This document shows, piece by piece, positions 37,139-46,318 of a stretch of 64,000 bases of DNA. Origin of the DNA: Rhizobium sp. AQ_MP (lineage in GTDB: Bacteria > Pseudomonadota > Alphaproteobacteria > Rhizobiales > Rhizobiaceae); NCBI RefSeq assembly GCF_014237835.1, contig NZ_JACJVI010000003.1, positions 248,001-312,000 on the forward strand, given 5' to 3'. The notes beneath the pieces were generated by a model. It was not told where the DNA came from, did no database searches, and worked only from the letters and a program-made list of their open reading frames with translations. Position numbers and translations under genes: made by a program. Each line of letters starts with the position of its first letter. Position 1 is the first letter of the stretch.

Positions 37139-37477
37139 ATGACCTATATCGTCACCGACAACTGCATTCGCTGCAAATACACCGATTGTGTCGAGGTCTG
37201 CCCCGTCGATTGCTTCTACGAGGGTGAGAATTTTCTCGTGATCCATCCGGATGAATGCATCGACTGCGGTGTCTGCGAGCCCGAATGTCCTGCGGAAGCG
37301 ATCAAGCCGGATACCGAGCCGGGCTTGGACAAGTGGCTGAAGATCAACGCTGATTATGCGAAGATCTGGCCGAACATCACGGTCAAGAAGGACCCGATGC
37401 CCGAGGCCAAGGAGATGGATGGCGTCGAAGGCAAGTTCGAGAAGTTCTTCTCCGAAAACCCGGGCGCCGGCGACTGA
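37139..37477 (+). CDS. fdxA: Ferredoxin FdxA, 7Fe type
   Basis: 112-aa electron carrier with a [3Fe-4S] and a [4Fe-4S] cluster: '[21 protein letters not shown]' and '[18 protein letters not shown]', followed by the usual ~50-residue C-terminal extension. ATG 37139 has GGAG six bases upstream; the longer frame reads non-coding leader. The order helicase, S4, fdxA, carD is common in Rhizobiales. The electron partner is unknown. Confidence 0.95.
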   Translation: MTYIVTDNCIRCKYTDCVEVCPVDCFYEGENFLVIHPDECIDCGVCEPECPAEAIKPDTEPGLDKWLKINADYAKIWPNITVKKDPMPEAKEMDGVEGKFEKFFSENPGAGD

Positions 37478-37861
37478 TTCGTCGCAGCGGGCCGGGTTCA
37501 TTGGCGAATCCTGCCCAAATTTCCATCACTTGGCCGCGAATCTGCCGCCTGGTGCGTCACGATTGTGGCGCACTGCACTAAAATATTGATTTCCTCGTCT
37601 TTTTGTGATAGCGTGTTGAAACTGTTCCACTTTGCGGCATAGCTATGCCCTGAACCATCACGAAAGCAAATTCACCACCGCGCGATATACGTGACATCGG
37701 CGACACTCCTGTGTCGTGTCTCAGTCGCGACGAGGGTGGCGTTTGATTGTGTGGCGGACTGGATCAGGATGACGAGGCTCGCAATCTTGTCGTCTCATCC
37801 GGGCCTGACCGACCCGGCGCCGGCATCACGCCGGGAGCAAAACAGGGAGTATTTGAATAGA
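37478..37861 (+). promoter_or_regulatory. 384-bp leader and promoter region of carD
   Basis: No gene recognised. Three GANTC sites occur in 67 bp (37476, 37506, 37538). A 6-bp hairpin (CGACAC/GTGTCG near 37703-37720) and a 7-bp hairpin (CCCGGCG/CGCCGGG near 37813-37835) precede the start codon, suggesting a structured 5' UTR. The promoter was not located with confidence. Confidence 0.4.
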
Positions 37862-38434
37862 ATGACGACCCAGCAGAAGAAGAATTCCTCGGCACGCCAC
37901 GGCTTCAAGACCGGCGAGTCGATCGTATACCCGGCCCATGGCGTGGGTACCATCACCGCCATCGAAGAGCAAGAAGTCGCCGGCATGAAGCTCGAGCTTT
38001 TCGTGATCGATTTCGAAAAGGACAAGATGCGTCTGAAGGTTCCGGTCGCCAAGGCCGTGAGCATCGGAATGCGCAAGCTGTCCGAGACGGATTTCGTCGA
38101 TCGCGCGCTCAAGGTTGTGCAGGGCAAGGCCCGCGTAAAGCGCACCATGTGGTCGCGTCGCGCCCAGGAATATGATGCCAAGATCAACTCCGGCGACCTG
38201 ATCTCGATCGCGGAAGTGGTTCGCGACCTCTATCGCGCAGAGAACCAGCCCGAGCAGTCCTATTCGGAGCGCCAGCTCTACGAAGCCGCGCTTGACCGTA
38301 TGGCACGCGAAATCGCTGCCGTGAACAAGATGTCCGAGACGGAAGCCGTTCGGCTTGTCGAGGTCAACCTCGCCAAGGGTCCCAAGCGCGGCAAGACGAT
38401 CGAAGAAGACGACACCCAGGAAGAAGCCGCCTAA
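37862..38434 (+). CDS. carD: CarD/CdnL-family RNA polymerase-binding regulator
   Basis: A 190-aa transcription factor that binds the RNAP beta subunit and stabilises open complexes at housekeeping and rRNA promoters. N-terminal RNAP-interaction domain (~13-75; 'FKTGESIVYPAHGVGTITAIEE') and helical DNA-binding C-terminus (~85-165; 'MWSRRAQEYDAKINSGD', 'YEAALDRMAREIA'). I use ATG 37862; GGGAG lies about 12 bases upstream, a little far, and a TTG three codons earlier is an alternative. A strong terminator follows. Confidence 0.93.
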   Translation: MTTQQKKNSSARHGFKTGESIVYPAHGVGTITAIEEQEVAGMKLELFVIDFEKDKMRLKVPVAKAVSIGMRKLSETDFVDRALKVVQGKARVKRTMWSRRAQEYDAKINSGDLISIAEVVRDLYRAENQPEQSYSERQLYEAALDRMAREIAAVNKMSETEAVRLVEVNLAKGPKRGKTIEEDDTQEEAA

Positions 38435-38457
38435 CGCTGCTTCGACGCAAGGTCATG

Positions 38458-38490
38458 AAAAAACCTCCGGTCGCCGCCGGAGGTTTTTTT
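38458..38490 (+). terminator. Terminator of carD
   Basis: Ten-base-pair stem (38461-38470 with 38477-38486) ending in seven T residues. Confidence 0.92.
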
Positions 38491-38524
38491 GTGCCTGCTT
38501 TAAGCCCGGCTCTTGTCCAGACCA

Positions 38525-38548
38525 AGAGAAACCCCGCCGAAGCGGGGT
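38525..38548 (-). terminator. Terminator of the Bax-inhibitor-1 gene
   Basis: Seven-base-pair stem (38531-38537 with 38542-38548, CGAA loop as read on plus). On the minus strand it is followed by TTTCTCTT. Confidence 0.75.
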
Positions 38549-38572
38549 GTCCCAGAGCTTGCCTTTCCGCTG

Positions 38573-39310
38573 TTACTCGCGGTTTCCGAGGAAACGCAGC
38601 AGGAACAGGAAGAGGTTGATGAAGTCGAGGTAGAGACGCAGGGCGCCCATGATGGCGTTGCGGCCCGCCATCTCGCTCGAATGGCTCTCGTGGTAGGATT
38701 CCTTGATCGCCTGGGTGTCATACGCGGTCAGACCTGCAAAGATCAGGACGCCGATGACGGAGATCGCAAAGTCCAGAGCCGAGGAGGCCATGAACAGATT
38801 GACCAGCGAGGCGATGATCAGGCCGAAGAGACCCATCATCAGGAACGAGCCCATCGCCGAAAGGTCACGCTTCGTGGTGTAGCCGTAGAGCGACAGGGCA
38901 CCGAAGGACGCGGCCGTGACGAAGAAGGTCTGCACAATGCTGGCGCCCGTGTAGATCAGGAAGATCGACGACAGGGACAGACCCATCAGTGCGGCATAGA
39001 CCCAGAAGGTCGTCTGGGCTGCGGACACGCTCATCTTATGAATGCGGAAGCTCAGGAAGAACACCATGGCGACCGGTGCCAGGATGACCACCCACTTCAG
39101 CGGGCTCAGGAAGATCGCCTGGCCGAAGGCCGTGAGCTGTCCGCCTGAAACGGCCATCTGGAAGGTGGCGAAGGCTGCGATACCGGTGATGGCGAGGCCC
39201 AATGCCATCAGGTTGTAGACCTTCAGCATATAGGCCCGCAGACCTTCGTCGATCATCGTGGCCGACTGGGTCTGACCCTGGCGGCTCTGATAGTTGCGAA
39301 GTTCGGACAT
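38573..39310 (-). CDS. Bax inhibitor-1/YccA family membrane protein
   Basis: A 245-aa inner-membrane protein with seven hydrophobic segments between ~30 and 240 and the family C-terminus 'GALRLYLDFINLFLFLLRFLG'; conserved Asp residues in 'LTAYDTQ' form the calcium-leak/pH site of the family. ATG 39310 follows GAGGAAAA; the longer frame reads 55 non-family residues. Role: ion leak or membrane protein quality control, by homology. Confidence 0.92.
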   Translation of the reverse strand: MSELRNYQSRQGQTQSATMIDEGLRAYMLKVYNLMALGLAITGIAAFATFQMAVSGGQLTAFGQAIFLSPLKWVVILAPVAMVFFLSFRIHKMSVSAAQTTFWVYAALMGLSLSSIFLIYTGASIVQTFFVTAASFGALSLYGYTTKRDLSAMGSFLMMGLFGLIIASLVNLFMASSALDFAISVIGVLIFAGLTAYDTQAIKESYHESHSSEMAGRNAIMGALRLYLDFINLFLFLLRFLGNRE

Positions 39311-39485
39311 GTTTTCCTCTCTCAAAGCTTCGAAATTAGACGGCAGAGCCTCAATCGGCTCTCGCGCCGCTGCGAAGCCCAGCATGCGTGTCTTCAATAT
39401 GAGAGGTTCCCTTGTTCTCGACAAGGGCTGCAATCTTAAATCGGCGTAATACTGTAAACGGCGGGTATTGCCCACCGCTATCCGC

Positions 39486-42032
39486 TCACAGCTCCCGCAG
39501 TACGGGAGCTGCCTTCTGGCCGAGAATTCGCCAGGTTCCCGCCAGCCCGATGCCGATGGTCACGACGAGGGCAATGACCAGGGTCATCAGAGCCACGTCC
39601 GGCAGGAAGTTGGACGGCAGGTTCATGATCTGGCTGAGCACGAACCAGGCGATCCCACCGCCTGCGATCAGCGCGAAGATCGCCGTTGCCGCACCGAGGA
39701 GCATGTACTCATAGGTGAAGGCCCGGATCAGCATCGCGCGGGTGGCTCCCAGCGTCTTCAGGATCACGGCATCATGGGTGCGCGCACGATTGCCGGCTGC
39801 AAGCGCGCCCGAGAGAACGAGCACCGAGGCGATCAGCGCGATCGCCGCTGCGGCACGAATGGCAGTCGCCAGCTGTCCGACGAGGCGATCAACGACTTCC
39901 AGCGCGTCCTTCACGCGGACCGTGGTGATCGTCGGAAATTGCTGGGTCACCGAACGCAGGATTGCTGCTTCCTGTGCAGCGCTCGCGTCCTGGTCGATCA
40001 GGGTTGCGAGCCAGGCATGCGGGGCGCCGGCAAAGGTGTTCGGGGAGAACACCATCACGAAATTCATCGACAGGCTTTCCCACTCGACCGTGCGGAAGTT
40101 CGCGATCCTGGCGGTGATGTTGCGGCCGAGCACGTTGATCGTCACCGTGTCGCCGACTTTCAGGCCGAGTTCACGGCCCTCTTCCTCGGCAAAGGAAACC
40201 AGGGGTTCGCCTGCATATCCTTTCGGCCACCATTCGCCTTCCGTTACCGTGCTGTTTTCCGGCACATTGATCGCGTAGGTCAGGCCGCGATCGCCGCGCA
40301 GCACCCAGCGACCTTCCGGCGGAACGTCGACCTTGGCGACATCCGTGCCGTTGAGTTCGACGATGCGGCCGCGCAGCATCGGCACTTCGATCAGCTTGCC
40401 TTGCGGGGCCATGCCTTCGACCAGCGTGCGGAAGCCGTCGATCTCGCTGCCCTGAATGTCAACGAAGAAGAAGTTCGGTGCGCGTTCCGGAAGATTTCCG
40501 GTCAGTTCCCGCCGGAGGTTGCCGTCGATCAGCGCGAGTGCCACGAGAAGGCTCAATCCGAGCCCGAGAGACAGGGTCACTGCCGGCGTAAGTGCACCCG
40601 GGCGGTGGATGTTGCCAACGGCAAGCCTGAGGGCTGCCGAATGGATGCGCGGGCTACGTTTCGCGAGCCAGGCGATGCCGAAGGCCACGACACGCAGCAG
40701 CATGAACCCGGCGGCCATTGCTGCCAGGAAGATCGTCGCGATCCGCTGTTGTTCTGAGGTGAAAATGGCCAAGGCCGCCAGTGCAGTGAGCGCCAATGCC
40801 ATGGCGAGGAGGTATGGCCAGGAGGGAAGTCCCGACGCCTCGAAGCCCTGTTCGCGGAATAGCGCCGTGGCCGGTACCTTGCGGGCATGGCCCAGGGGCA
40901 GAATGGCGAAGGCAAAGGTGACGAGTATGCCAAAGACGGCAGCGAGAAGCAGGGCGCGCGGGTAAAGCGTCGCTTCGGCCGAGATCGGCAGAATGCCGGC
41001 GAGATAGCTTGCGACGAGCGGCGGCGCGGCTGCACCCAGCACCAGTCCTGCCAGGATCCCGACAGAGGCGACCAGCGTGATCTGGATCAGGTAGACCATC
41101 ACGACAACCGAGGCCGGGGCACCGACGCATTTCAGCGTTGCGATGACCGTCCTCTTGGAATCGAGGAAGGCGCGGACGGCGTTGGCAACGCCGACGCCGC
41201 CGACCACGAGCGCTGTCAGTCCGACCAGGGTCAGGAACTGGGAGAAGCGTTCGACATTCTCGGTCAGGGACGGTGCTGCGCGATCGCTGCTGCGGATGGA
41301 CCAGCCTGCCGTCGGCAGTTCTGCCTGCGCGCGTTGGCGAATGCCTTCAGGCGTTGGAGCGGGATCGTTGTAGCGGATCTTGTAGGCGTGCTCGACAAGG
41401 CTGCCGGTTGCAATCAGGCCGCTGGCGAAGAGGCCTTCGCGGCTGGTCAGGAAGCGCGGGGCAAACCCGAAGCCGTCCGAGATGGAATCCGGTTCGGTGA
41501 TGATCGTCCCATTGATGCGGAAGCGGCCATTGCCAACCAGCAGTTCATCACCGACCTTCAAACCCATGCGGTCCAGGAGGAGCGGAGCGACGACAGCACC
41601 ATAGGCGCCGTTGTCGGACGCAAGCAGCTCGTTGAGCGGGCGATCCGGATCGGCGACGAGCCTGCCATAGAGCGGGTAGGCGCTGTCCACCGCCTTGATC
41701 TCGACCAGGGACTGGTCGGAGCCATCGGCAAGTCGCGCCATTGACCGCAGGTTGGTGGTGACCGAAACTGTTCCGAAACTCTCCAGGAAGGCCAGTTCCT
41801 CAGGGGTTGCCTCGCGATTGTCGAGTTCGAAACGAACATCGCCGGCCAGCAGCGTACGGCCTTCGGAAGAAATCGCATCGGTGATGGCCGTGGAGACCGA
41901 GTTCACGGCGGCGATGGCACCCGTCCCCAGTGCGATGCAGGCGAGGAAGATGTAAAAGCCCTTCAGGCCCCCGCGCAGTTCGCGCAGTGCGATCCGTAAG
42001 GCGACTGTGAGACGAGCATTGAAAGACGTCAT
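39486..42032 (-). CDS. ABC transporter permease, FtsX/YbbP type
   Basis: An 848-aa permease with two FtsX-type modules. One membrane segment near the N-terminus ('FYIFLACIALGTGAIAAVNSV') is followed by a periplasmic MacB-like domain, three segments, a mid-protein pair, a second periplasmic domain and three final segments (~720-835). The start overlaps the stop of the ATPase gene by four bases (ATGA). Together with the ATPase and the divergent esterase this is the ybbA-ybbP-tesA arrangement. Substrate unknown; lipid or lipoprotein-related export is a family guess. Confidence 0.92.
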   Translation of the reverse strand: MTSFNARLTVALRIALRELRGGLKGFYIFLACIALGTGAIAAVNSVSTAITDAISSEGRTLLAGDVRFELDNREATPEELAFLESFGTVSVTTNLRSMARLADGSDQSLVEIKAVDSAYPLYGRLVADPDRPLNELLASDNGAYGAVVAPLLLDRMGLKVGDELLVGNGRFRINGTIITEPDSISDGFGFAPRFLTSREGLFASGLIATGSLVEHAYKIRYNDPAPTPEGIRQRAQAELPTAGWSIRSSDRAAPSLTENVERFSQFLTLVGLTALVVGGVGVANAVRAFLDSKRTVIATLKCVGAPASVVVMVYLIQITLVASVGILAGLVLGAAAPPLVASYLAGILPISAEATLYPRALLLAAVFGILVTFAFAILPLGHARKVPATALFREQGFEASGLPSWPYLLAMALALTALAALAIFTSEQQRIATIFLAAMAAGFMLLRVVAFGIAWLAKRSPRIHSAALRLAVGNIHRPGALTPAVTLSLGLGLSLLVALALIDGNLRRELTGNLPERAPNFFFVDIQGSEIDGFRTLVEGMAPQGKLIEVPMLRGRIVELNGTDVAKVDVPPEGRWVLRGDRGLTYAINVPENSTVTEGEWWPKGYAGEPLVSFAEEEGRELGLKVGDTVTINVLGRNITARIANFRTVEWESLSMNFVMVFSPNTFAGAPHAWLATLIDQDASAAQEAAILRSVTQQFPTITTVRVKDALEVVDRLVGQLATAIRAAAAIALIASVLVLSGALAAGNRARTHDAVILKTLGATRAMLIRAFTYEYMLLGAATAIFALIAGGGIAWFVLSQIMNLPSNFLPDVALMTLVIALVVTIGIGLAGTWRILGQKAAPVLREL

Positions 42033-42742
42033 GCCGGCACCGAAGCGAGGCGGGTCTGCTCGGTTCGGCTGTCGCCGGCGATGCGGCCGGAGGCCACCTT
42101 GATCTGCCGGGTGCAACGGGCGGCGAGCGACGGGTCATGGGTGACGAGGATCAGTGTCATGCCGCGCTCCTTCTGCTTGGAGAAAAGCAGATCGGCAATC
42201 TGACGGCCGGTTTCGGTGTCGAGGTTGCCGGTCGGCTCGTCAGCGATCAAGACTGCCGGAGAGGGTGCCAGCGCCCGAGCAATCGCGACGCGCTGCTGTT
42301 CGCCGCCGGAGAGTTGGCCGGGATAGTGGCTGAGGCGTTCGCCGAGGCCGACGGATTCCAGTTCCTTTCGGGCGATGTCGAAGGCGCCCTTTACATTGGC
42401 GAGTTCAAGCGGCACGGCGACGTTTTCGAGCGCCGTCATGTTGGCGATCAGATGGAAGGACTGAAAGACGATGCCGATGTTCTTGCCGCGAAAATCGGCC
42501 AGCCGGTCCTCGCTTAGCGTGTGAAGCGGCGTGTTGCGAACATGGATCTCGCCGCTGTCGAGGCGCTCCAGACCCGCCAGCACCATCAGGAGCGTCGACT
42601 TGCCCGAGCCGGACGGTCCCACGATCCCGACGGCCTCGCTTTCGGCGATCGAGAGGTCAATGCTCTTCAGGACGTGAACGGAGGCAGCGGCATTGCCCAG
42701 GGTGAGATCGGCGCTTTTCAGTTCGATGATGCTGTTTCTCAC
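42029..42742 (-). CDS. ABC transporter ATP-binding protein, YbbA/LolD type
   Basis: A 237-aa ATPase: Walker A 'GPSGSGKST', Q-loop 'VFQSFHLI', signature 'LSGGEQQR', Walker B '[12 protein letters not shown]' and H-loop 'VTHDPSLA'. It partners the FtsX-type permease, with which it overlaps. I start at GTG 42742 (AGGA nine bases upstream; '[15 protein letters not shown]' fits the family); an ATG at 42817 would overlap the divergent esterase start. Confidence 0.93.
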   Translation of the reverse strand: MRNSIIELKSADLTLGNAAASVHVLKSIDLSIAESEAVGIVGPSGSGKSTLLMVLAGLERLDSGEIHVRNTPLHTLSEDRLADFRGKNIGIVFQSFHLIANMTALENVAVPLELANVKGAFDIARKELESVGLGERLSHYPGQLSGGEQQRVAIARALAPSPAVLIADEPTGNLDTETGRQIADLLFSKQKERGMTLILVTHDPSLAARCTRQIKVASGRIAGDSRTEQTRLASVPA

Positions 42743-42815
42743 ACTCGGCCATCCTATATCTGGCAAGACGAAGTTCGCCGCAGTGCGGCATTCCAGGCAA
42801 TCTAGGAAAGGCCCC

Positions 42816-43463
42816 ATGACTTTTAAAGCTCAGCTCCTTCATTTCGCCGTGATCCTGGCTTGTGCGTTCACCGCCCCAAAAATCGCTGCGGCCGAGCCTC
42901 TGCAGCTTGTCGGCCTCGGTGACAGCCTGATGGCGGGTTATCAGCTGCCGCAGGAAGACGCACTGCCGGCTCAGCTTCAACGTCAGCTCGTTGCCAAGGG
43001 GCATGATGTGGTCATCGCCAATGCGGGCGTTTCCGGCGACACGACCTCTGGCGGATTGTCCCGTGTCGACTGGTCGGTGCCGGACGGAACTGACGGTGTC
43101 ATTCTGGAGCTCGGGGCCAATGACGCTCTGCGCGGCATACCGCCGGAGCAGACGGAGAAGAACCTGGAGCAGATCATCACACGGCTGAAGCAGCGCAATA
43201 TCCCGATCCTCCTGGTCGGGATGCTGGCGCCGCCGAACATGGGGGGCGATTACGGCCAGAAGTTCAACGCGATCTATCCGCGGCTTGCGGAGAAACACGA
43301 TCTGCCGCTGTATCCCTTCGTTCTCGACGGGGTAATCACGGACCGTAGTCTTCTTCTGGAAGACGGCATGCATCCCAACACCAAGGGCCTGCAGATCATG
43401 GCCGAACGAATGTTGCCTCTCGCCGAATCTTGGGTGGCCGGCATCAAGGGACAATCGAATTAA
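42816..43463 (+). CDS. tesA: Periplasmic arylesterase/acyl-CoA thioesterase I (TesA-like, SGNH hydrolase)
   Basis: A 215-aa SGNH hydrolase. Signal peptide (1-26, ending AKIAAAEP) followed by block I 'GLGDSLMAGY', block III 'ILELGANDALRG' and the catalytic Asp/His pair 'DGMHPNTKG'. ATG 42816 has AGGAAAGG four bases upstream. It is divergent from the ybbA-type ATPase, as in E. coli tesA/ybbA. It cleaves short acyl esters or thioesters in the periplasm; physiological substrate unclear. Confidence 0.92.
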   Translation: MTFKAQLLHFAVILACAFTAPKIAAAEPLQLVGLGDSLMAGYQLPQEDALPAQLQRQLVAKGHDVVIANAGVSGDTTSGGLSRVDWSVPDGTDGVILELGANDALRGIPPEQTEKNLEQIITRLKQRNIPILLVGMLAPPNMGGDYGQKFNAIYPRLAEKHDLPLYPFVLDGVITDRSLLLEDGMHPNTKGLQIMAERMLPLAESWVAGIKGQSN

Positions 43464-43529
43464 TCGCTTGCGCATGATCTCATTGCATGATTCGCTGTGA
43501 GCACCTGCAAAAGATTCGGGGAGCGCTCC

Positions 43530-44120
43530 ATGCCGAGATTGTTCACTGCCCTCGAAATTCCGCGCAACGCTGCCATGAGCCTTTCATTGCTGCGCGGTGG
43601 TCTCCCCGGGGCTCGCTGGATCGACGTAGAAAACTACCACATCACCTTGCGTTTCATCGGTGATGTGGATGGCAGAACGGCGGATGAGATCGTCGACAGG
43701 CTTGATCGTATCGATCGGCCGGAGTTTTCGCTCACCCTGAACGGCATCGGCTCCTTCGGATCGAAGAAGCCGCATTCGCTCTGGGCGGGCGTTTCCCCCG
43801 CGCCCGAGCTCTATGCCTTGCAAGGCGAGATCGAGCGGATCTGCCAGCGGATCGGCCTGCCGCCGGATCCGCGCAAGTTTACCCCGCATGTGACGCTCGC
43901 CAGGCTCAAGACCTCCCGCGTCGAAGATGTCGTCCGTTACCTGAGCGGACGCGGTGATTTCCATACAATGCCGTTTCGCATCGGGCGATTCGTGCTTCTG
44001 TCCTCCAAGGAATCCGTCGGCGGTGGCCCCTATCTGACCGAAGAGGTCTTCCCGCTCTACGAGGCCGGCTACGCGAATCTGGAGACCACGGCGTTGCAGC
44101 CTGAAAAGAGCATGCTGTAG
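43530..44120 (+). CDS. thpR: RNA 2',3'-cyclic phosphodiesterase (2H family)
   Basis: A 196-aa 2H phosphoesterase. The two catalytic HxT motifs are 'YHITLRFIG' and 'PHVTLARLK'. ThpR (formerly LigT) opens 2',3'-cyclic phosphates on RNA ends. ATG 43530 is preceded by GGGGAG at six bases. The last 52 bp overlap the 3' end of the tyrosine phosphatase gene on the other strand. Confidence 0.92.
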   Translation: MPRLFTALEIPRNAAMSLSLLRGGLPGARWIDVENYHITLRFIGDVDGRTADEIVDRLDRIDRPEFSLTLNGIGSFGSKKPHSLWAGVSPAPELYALQGEIERICQRIGLPPDPRKFTPHVTLARLKTSRVEDVVRYLSGRGDFHTMPFRIGRFVLLSSKESVGGGPYLTEEVFPLYEAGYANLETTALQPEKSML

Positions 44121-44527
44121 ACGTCTTCGAAGTCGGCAAGGTCCCCGTAATAGGGGTCGGGCACATCCTGATTGGTCCCCAAAGCAAAGTCAGCAAAGAG
44201 CTGCAGGCGAGCGGTCGCGTTTTCAGGCCTCAGCGTCTCCAGGCGCACCAGATTGCTCTGATCCATCGCCAGGATGAAGTCGAAGAGCCGAAAATCCTCC
44301 GCTTTCACCTGCCGGGCACGCTGTCGTGAGATGTCGATGCCGTGGGATGCGGCCACCTTGATGGACCGCCTGTCCGGCGGATTGCCGATATGCCAGTTGC
44401 CAATGCCTGCCGAGGCGATCACGGGCTTTTCGCTGGTCCGTATCGTCAGGTGGCGGTAGATTCCTTCCGCGAGAGGCGAGCGGCAGATATTGCCCAGACA
44501 GACGAACAGAATGGATGGCGCCGGCAT
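44069..44527 (-). CDS. Low-molecular-weight protein-tyrosine phosphatase
   Basis: A 152-aa phosphatase of the Wzb/Etp family. P-loop '[15 protein letters not shown]' (CX5R) at the N-terminus and the general acid in 'DVPDPYYGD' near residue 130. ATG 44527 has AGGA seven bases upstream; the much longer open frame is antisense to phhB. No tyrosine kinase or exopolysaccharide locus is nearby, so the target is unknown. It shares a 27-bp gap with phhB and overlaps thpR. Confidence 0.93.
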   Translation of the reverse strand: MPAPSILFVCLGNICRSPLAEGIYRHLTIRTSEKPVIASAGIGNWHIGNPPDRRSIKVAASHGIDISRQRARQVKAEDFRLFDFILAMDQSNLVRLETLRPENATARLQLFADFALGTNQDVPDPYYGDLADFEDVYSMLFSGCNAVVSRFA

Positions 44528-44554
44528 CGATTGATCCTGGAGGAGAAAGTTCAG

Positions 44555-44857
44555 ATGAAATACGAGAAACTGGATGCCCCGTCCATTGCGGCGCGCCTGA
44601 GCGAGTTGCACGGGTGGGCGCTCGGCAGGGACGGAGCCGCCATTGAAAAGCAGTTCGCCTTTCGCGACTTCCGCCAGGCCTTCGGCTTCATGACCGAATG
44701 TGCATTGGCCGCCGAGAAGCTCGATCACCACCCCGAATGGTTCAACGTCTATCGCAAGGTCGACGTGACGCTCACCACCCATTCGGCTGGCGGTGTGACG
44801 GAACTGGACTTCAGGCTCGCCGTTCTCATGGATCTGGCTGCCGTGCGCAACGGCTGA
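44555..44857 (+). CDS. phhB: Pterin-4-alpha-carbinolamine dehydratase
   Basis: A 100-aa dehydratase that recycles 4a-hydroxytetrahydrobiopterin and can act as a small dimerisation cofactor. The catalytic motif '[18 protein letters not shown]' is intact. ATG 44555 is preceded by GGAGGAGAAAG. No phenylalanine hydroxylase gene is in the window. Divergent from the tyrosine phosphatase. Confidence 0.94.
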   Translation: MKYEKLDAPSIAARLSELHGWALGRDGAAIEKQFAFRDFRQAFGFMTECALAAEKLDHHPEWFNVYRKVDVTLTTHSAGGVTELDFRLAVLMDLAAVRNG

Positions 44858-44926
44858 CGGTCCCCGGTGATTGAATTCCCGGACGGCCATTCACATATGA
44901 TTGATCGGGTCCGGACGGAGGGATCG

Positions 44927-45313
44927 ATGGCTATGGATGACGTGAAGATTGGTGAAATCCTGCTTCCTGGCGACGAGGCAACCCAGGAGCGTCAGGAAGC
45001 AAAGGTTCGCAGCCGGTTCTGGCCGACCTTCAAGAAGGCCGCCCGCCAGATTCCTTTCTCGCGCGATCTGGTTGCTGCCTATTACTGTGCGACGGACCGT
45101 GAAACACCTTTTCGTGTGCGAGGCATTCTGCTGGCCGCACTGGGCTATTTCATCATGCCCATCGATACCGTCCCTGACATGCTGGCGGTGATCGGCTTCA
45201 CCGATGACATCGCGGTGCTGACCACGGCCATCGCCTTGATAAATCGACATATCAAGGATCGGCATTACGAGGCGGCCGACAGGACCCTGGCGGACGACGA
45301 ACCTCTTCGCTGA
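44927..45313 (+). CDS. YkvA/DUF1232 family protein
   Basis: A 128-aa protein whose middle holds the DUF1232 pattern 'LLAALGYFIMPIDTVPDMLAVIGFTDDIAVL' (read as separate motifs: an 'IMPIDTVPD' turn and a 'GFTDD' turn), a short membrane-associated segment. ATG 44927 follows GGAGGGATCG. Function unknown. It lies 69 bp after phhB and may be co-transcribed. Confidence 0.88.
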   Translation: MAMDDVKIGEILLPGDEATQERQEAKVRSRFWPTFKKAARQIPFSRDLVAAYYCATDRETPFRVRGILLAALGYFIMPIDTVPDMLAVIGFTDDIAVLTTAIALINRHIKDRHYEAADRTLADDEPLR

Positions 45314-45577
45314 GGGGCTTAAAGCTGGTTCGAAAACCGTTGATCAGCCCCACTCTTGCCTTTTTCTTTCCTTCTACATCGTGCGCAAGGTCGGGGTCCG
45401 ACAGCGTTTTTCGCCGGATTTCGGGGCGCCAAATGGAATGCCGACGCCAAATGTGACAAGAAGGCGCGCGCTGTTCATCGTTTGGTAAGGTAAATTAAGT
45501 CAAACTGAACACAGGTTTTGACGATGAGCGCCCGGCCGGCTGGTCGGGTGATGGATGGAAACAACCGGCAGGAAGAC

Positions 45578-46081
45578 ATGTTCGTAAGAAGTAGCGTAAC
45601 CGCACTGGCAATCCTCCTGGCGAGCAGCGGGCTCGCCAACGCGCAATCGCCCACGCGGATCGAGCAGTTCAAGGCCTGGGGTGCCTACTCCTACAAGTCG
45701 AACGGCGGCACGGTTTGCTACGTGCTGTCAGTCCCGACAACCAAGGAACCGGCCAGCGTCAATCACGGTGACATTTTCTTCGTCGTGTCGCAGCGTCCCG
45801 GGCAGAACATCTCGTACGAGCCGCAGGCGATGATGGGTTACCCGATGAAGGGCGACTCCAAGGTCAATGTGACCATCGACAACAAGAACTTCGTGATGTT
45901 CGTCAAGGACAGTTCGGCCTGGGTCGAAAACGCGGCCGAAGAGCCGGCGCTCGTCGCCGCGATGAAGGGTGGTTCTTCGATGACGGTCAAGGCGACCTCG
46001 GCGCGCGGAACGGCAACCAGCTACACCTATTCGCTGTCGGGAATTTCGGCAGCCCTCCAGAAGATCCAGAACTGCAAGTAA
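45578..46081 (+). CDS. Invasion-associated locus B (IalB) family secreted protein
   Basis: A 167-aa periplasmic or secreted protein. Signal peptide (1-20, cleavage after ANA) followed by an IalB domain with the paired Cys at 'GGTVCYVLS' and the C-terminal 'QNCK'. Named from Bartonella, but common in free-living and symbiotic Rhizobiales, where its role is unclear. ATG 45578 has AGGAAG just upstream. A 264-bp gene-free leader precedes it and a terminator follows. Confidence 0.9.
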   Translation: MFVRSSVTALAILLASSGLANAQSPTRIEQFKAWGAYSYKSNGGTVCYVLSVPTTKEPASVNHGDIFFVVSQRPGQNISYEPQAMMGYPMKGDSKVNVTIDNKNFVMFVKDSSAWVENAAEEPALVAAMKGGSSMTVKATSARGTATSYTYSLSGISAALQKIQNCK

Positions 46082-46106
46082 GTTCCGGGTCGCGGAGAAT
46101 TTGACC

Positions 46107-46136
46107 AGAGGCCGGTGGTATCCGCCGGCCTCTTTC
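46107..46136 (+). terminator. Terminator of the IalB-family gene
   Basis: Nine-base-pair stem (46107-46115 with 46125-46133) followed by a short T-rich tail. Confidence 0.7.
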
Positions 46137-46318
46137 ATGCGTGCATGGCCGCCCGCCTCGCGATCGGGGTGACGGAAGCTAAAAAAGCTGCTATTGGCCG
46201 CTGCAAACGAGGGCATAGGGCTCGATCCCCTGTCCACCATGATCCATGAATTCATACCTGCCAGCCGGGAAACGCTCGATCACAGCGTGCCTGCCCCTAT
46301 GGTCCAGAGGTTCAGACG

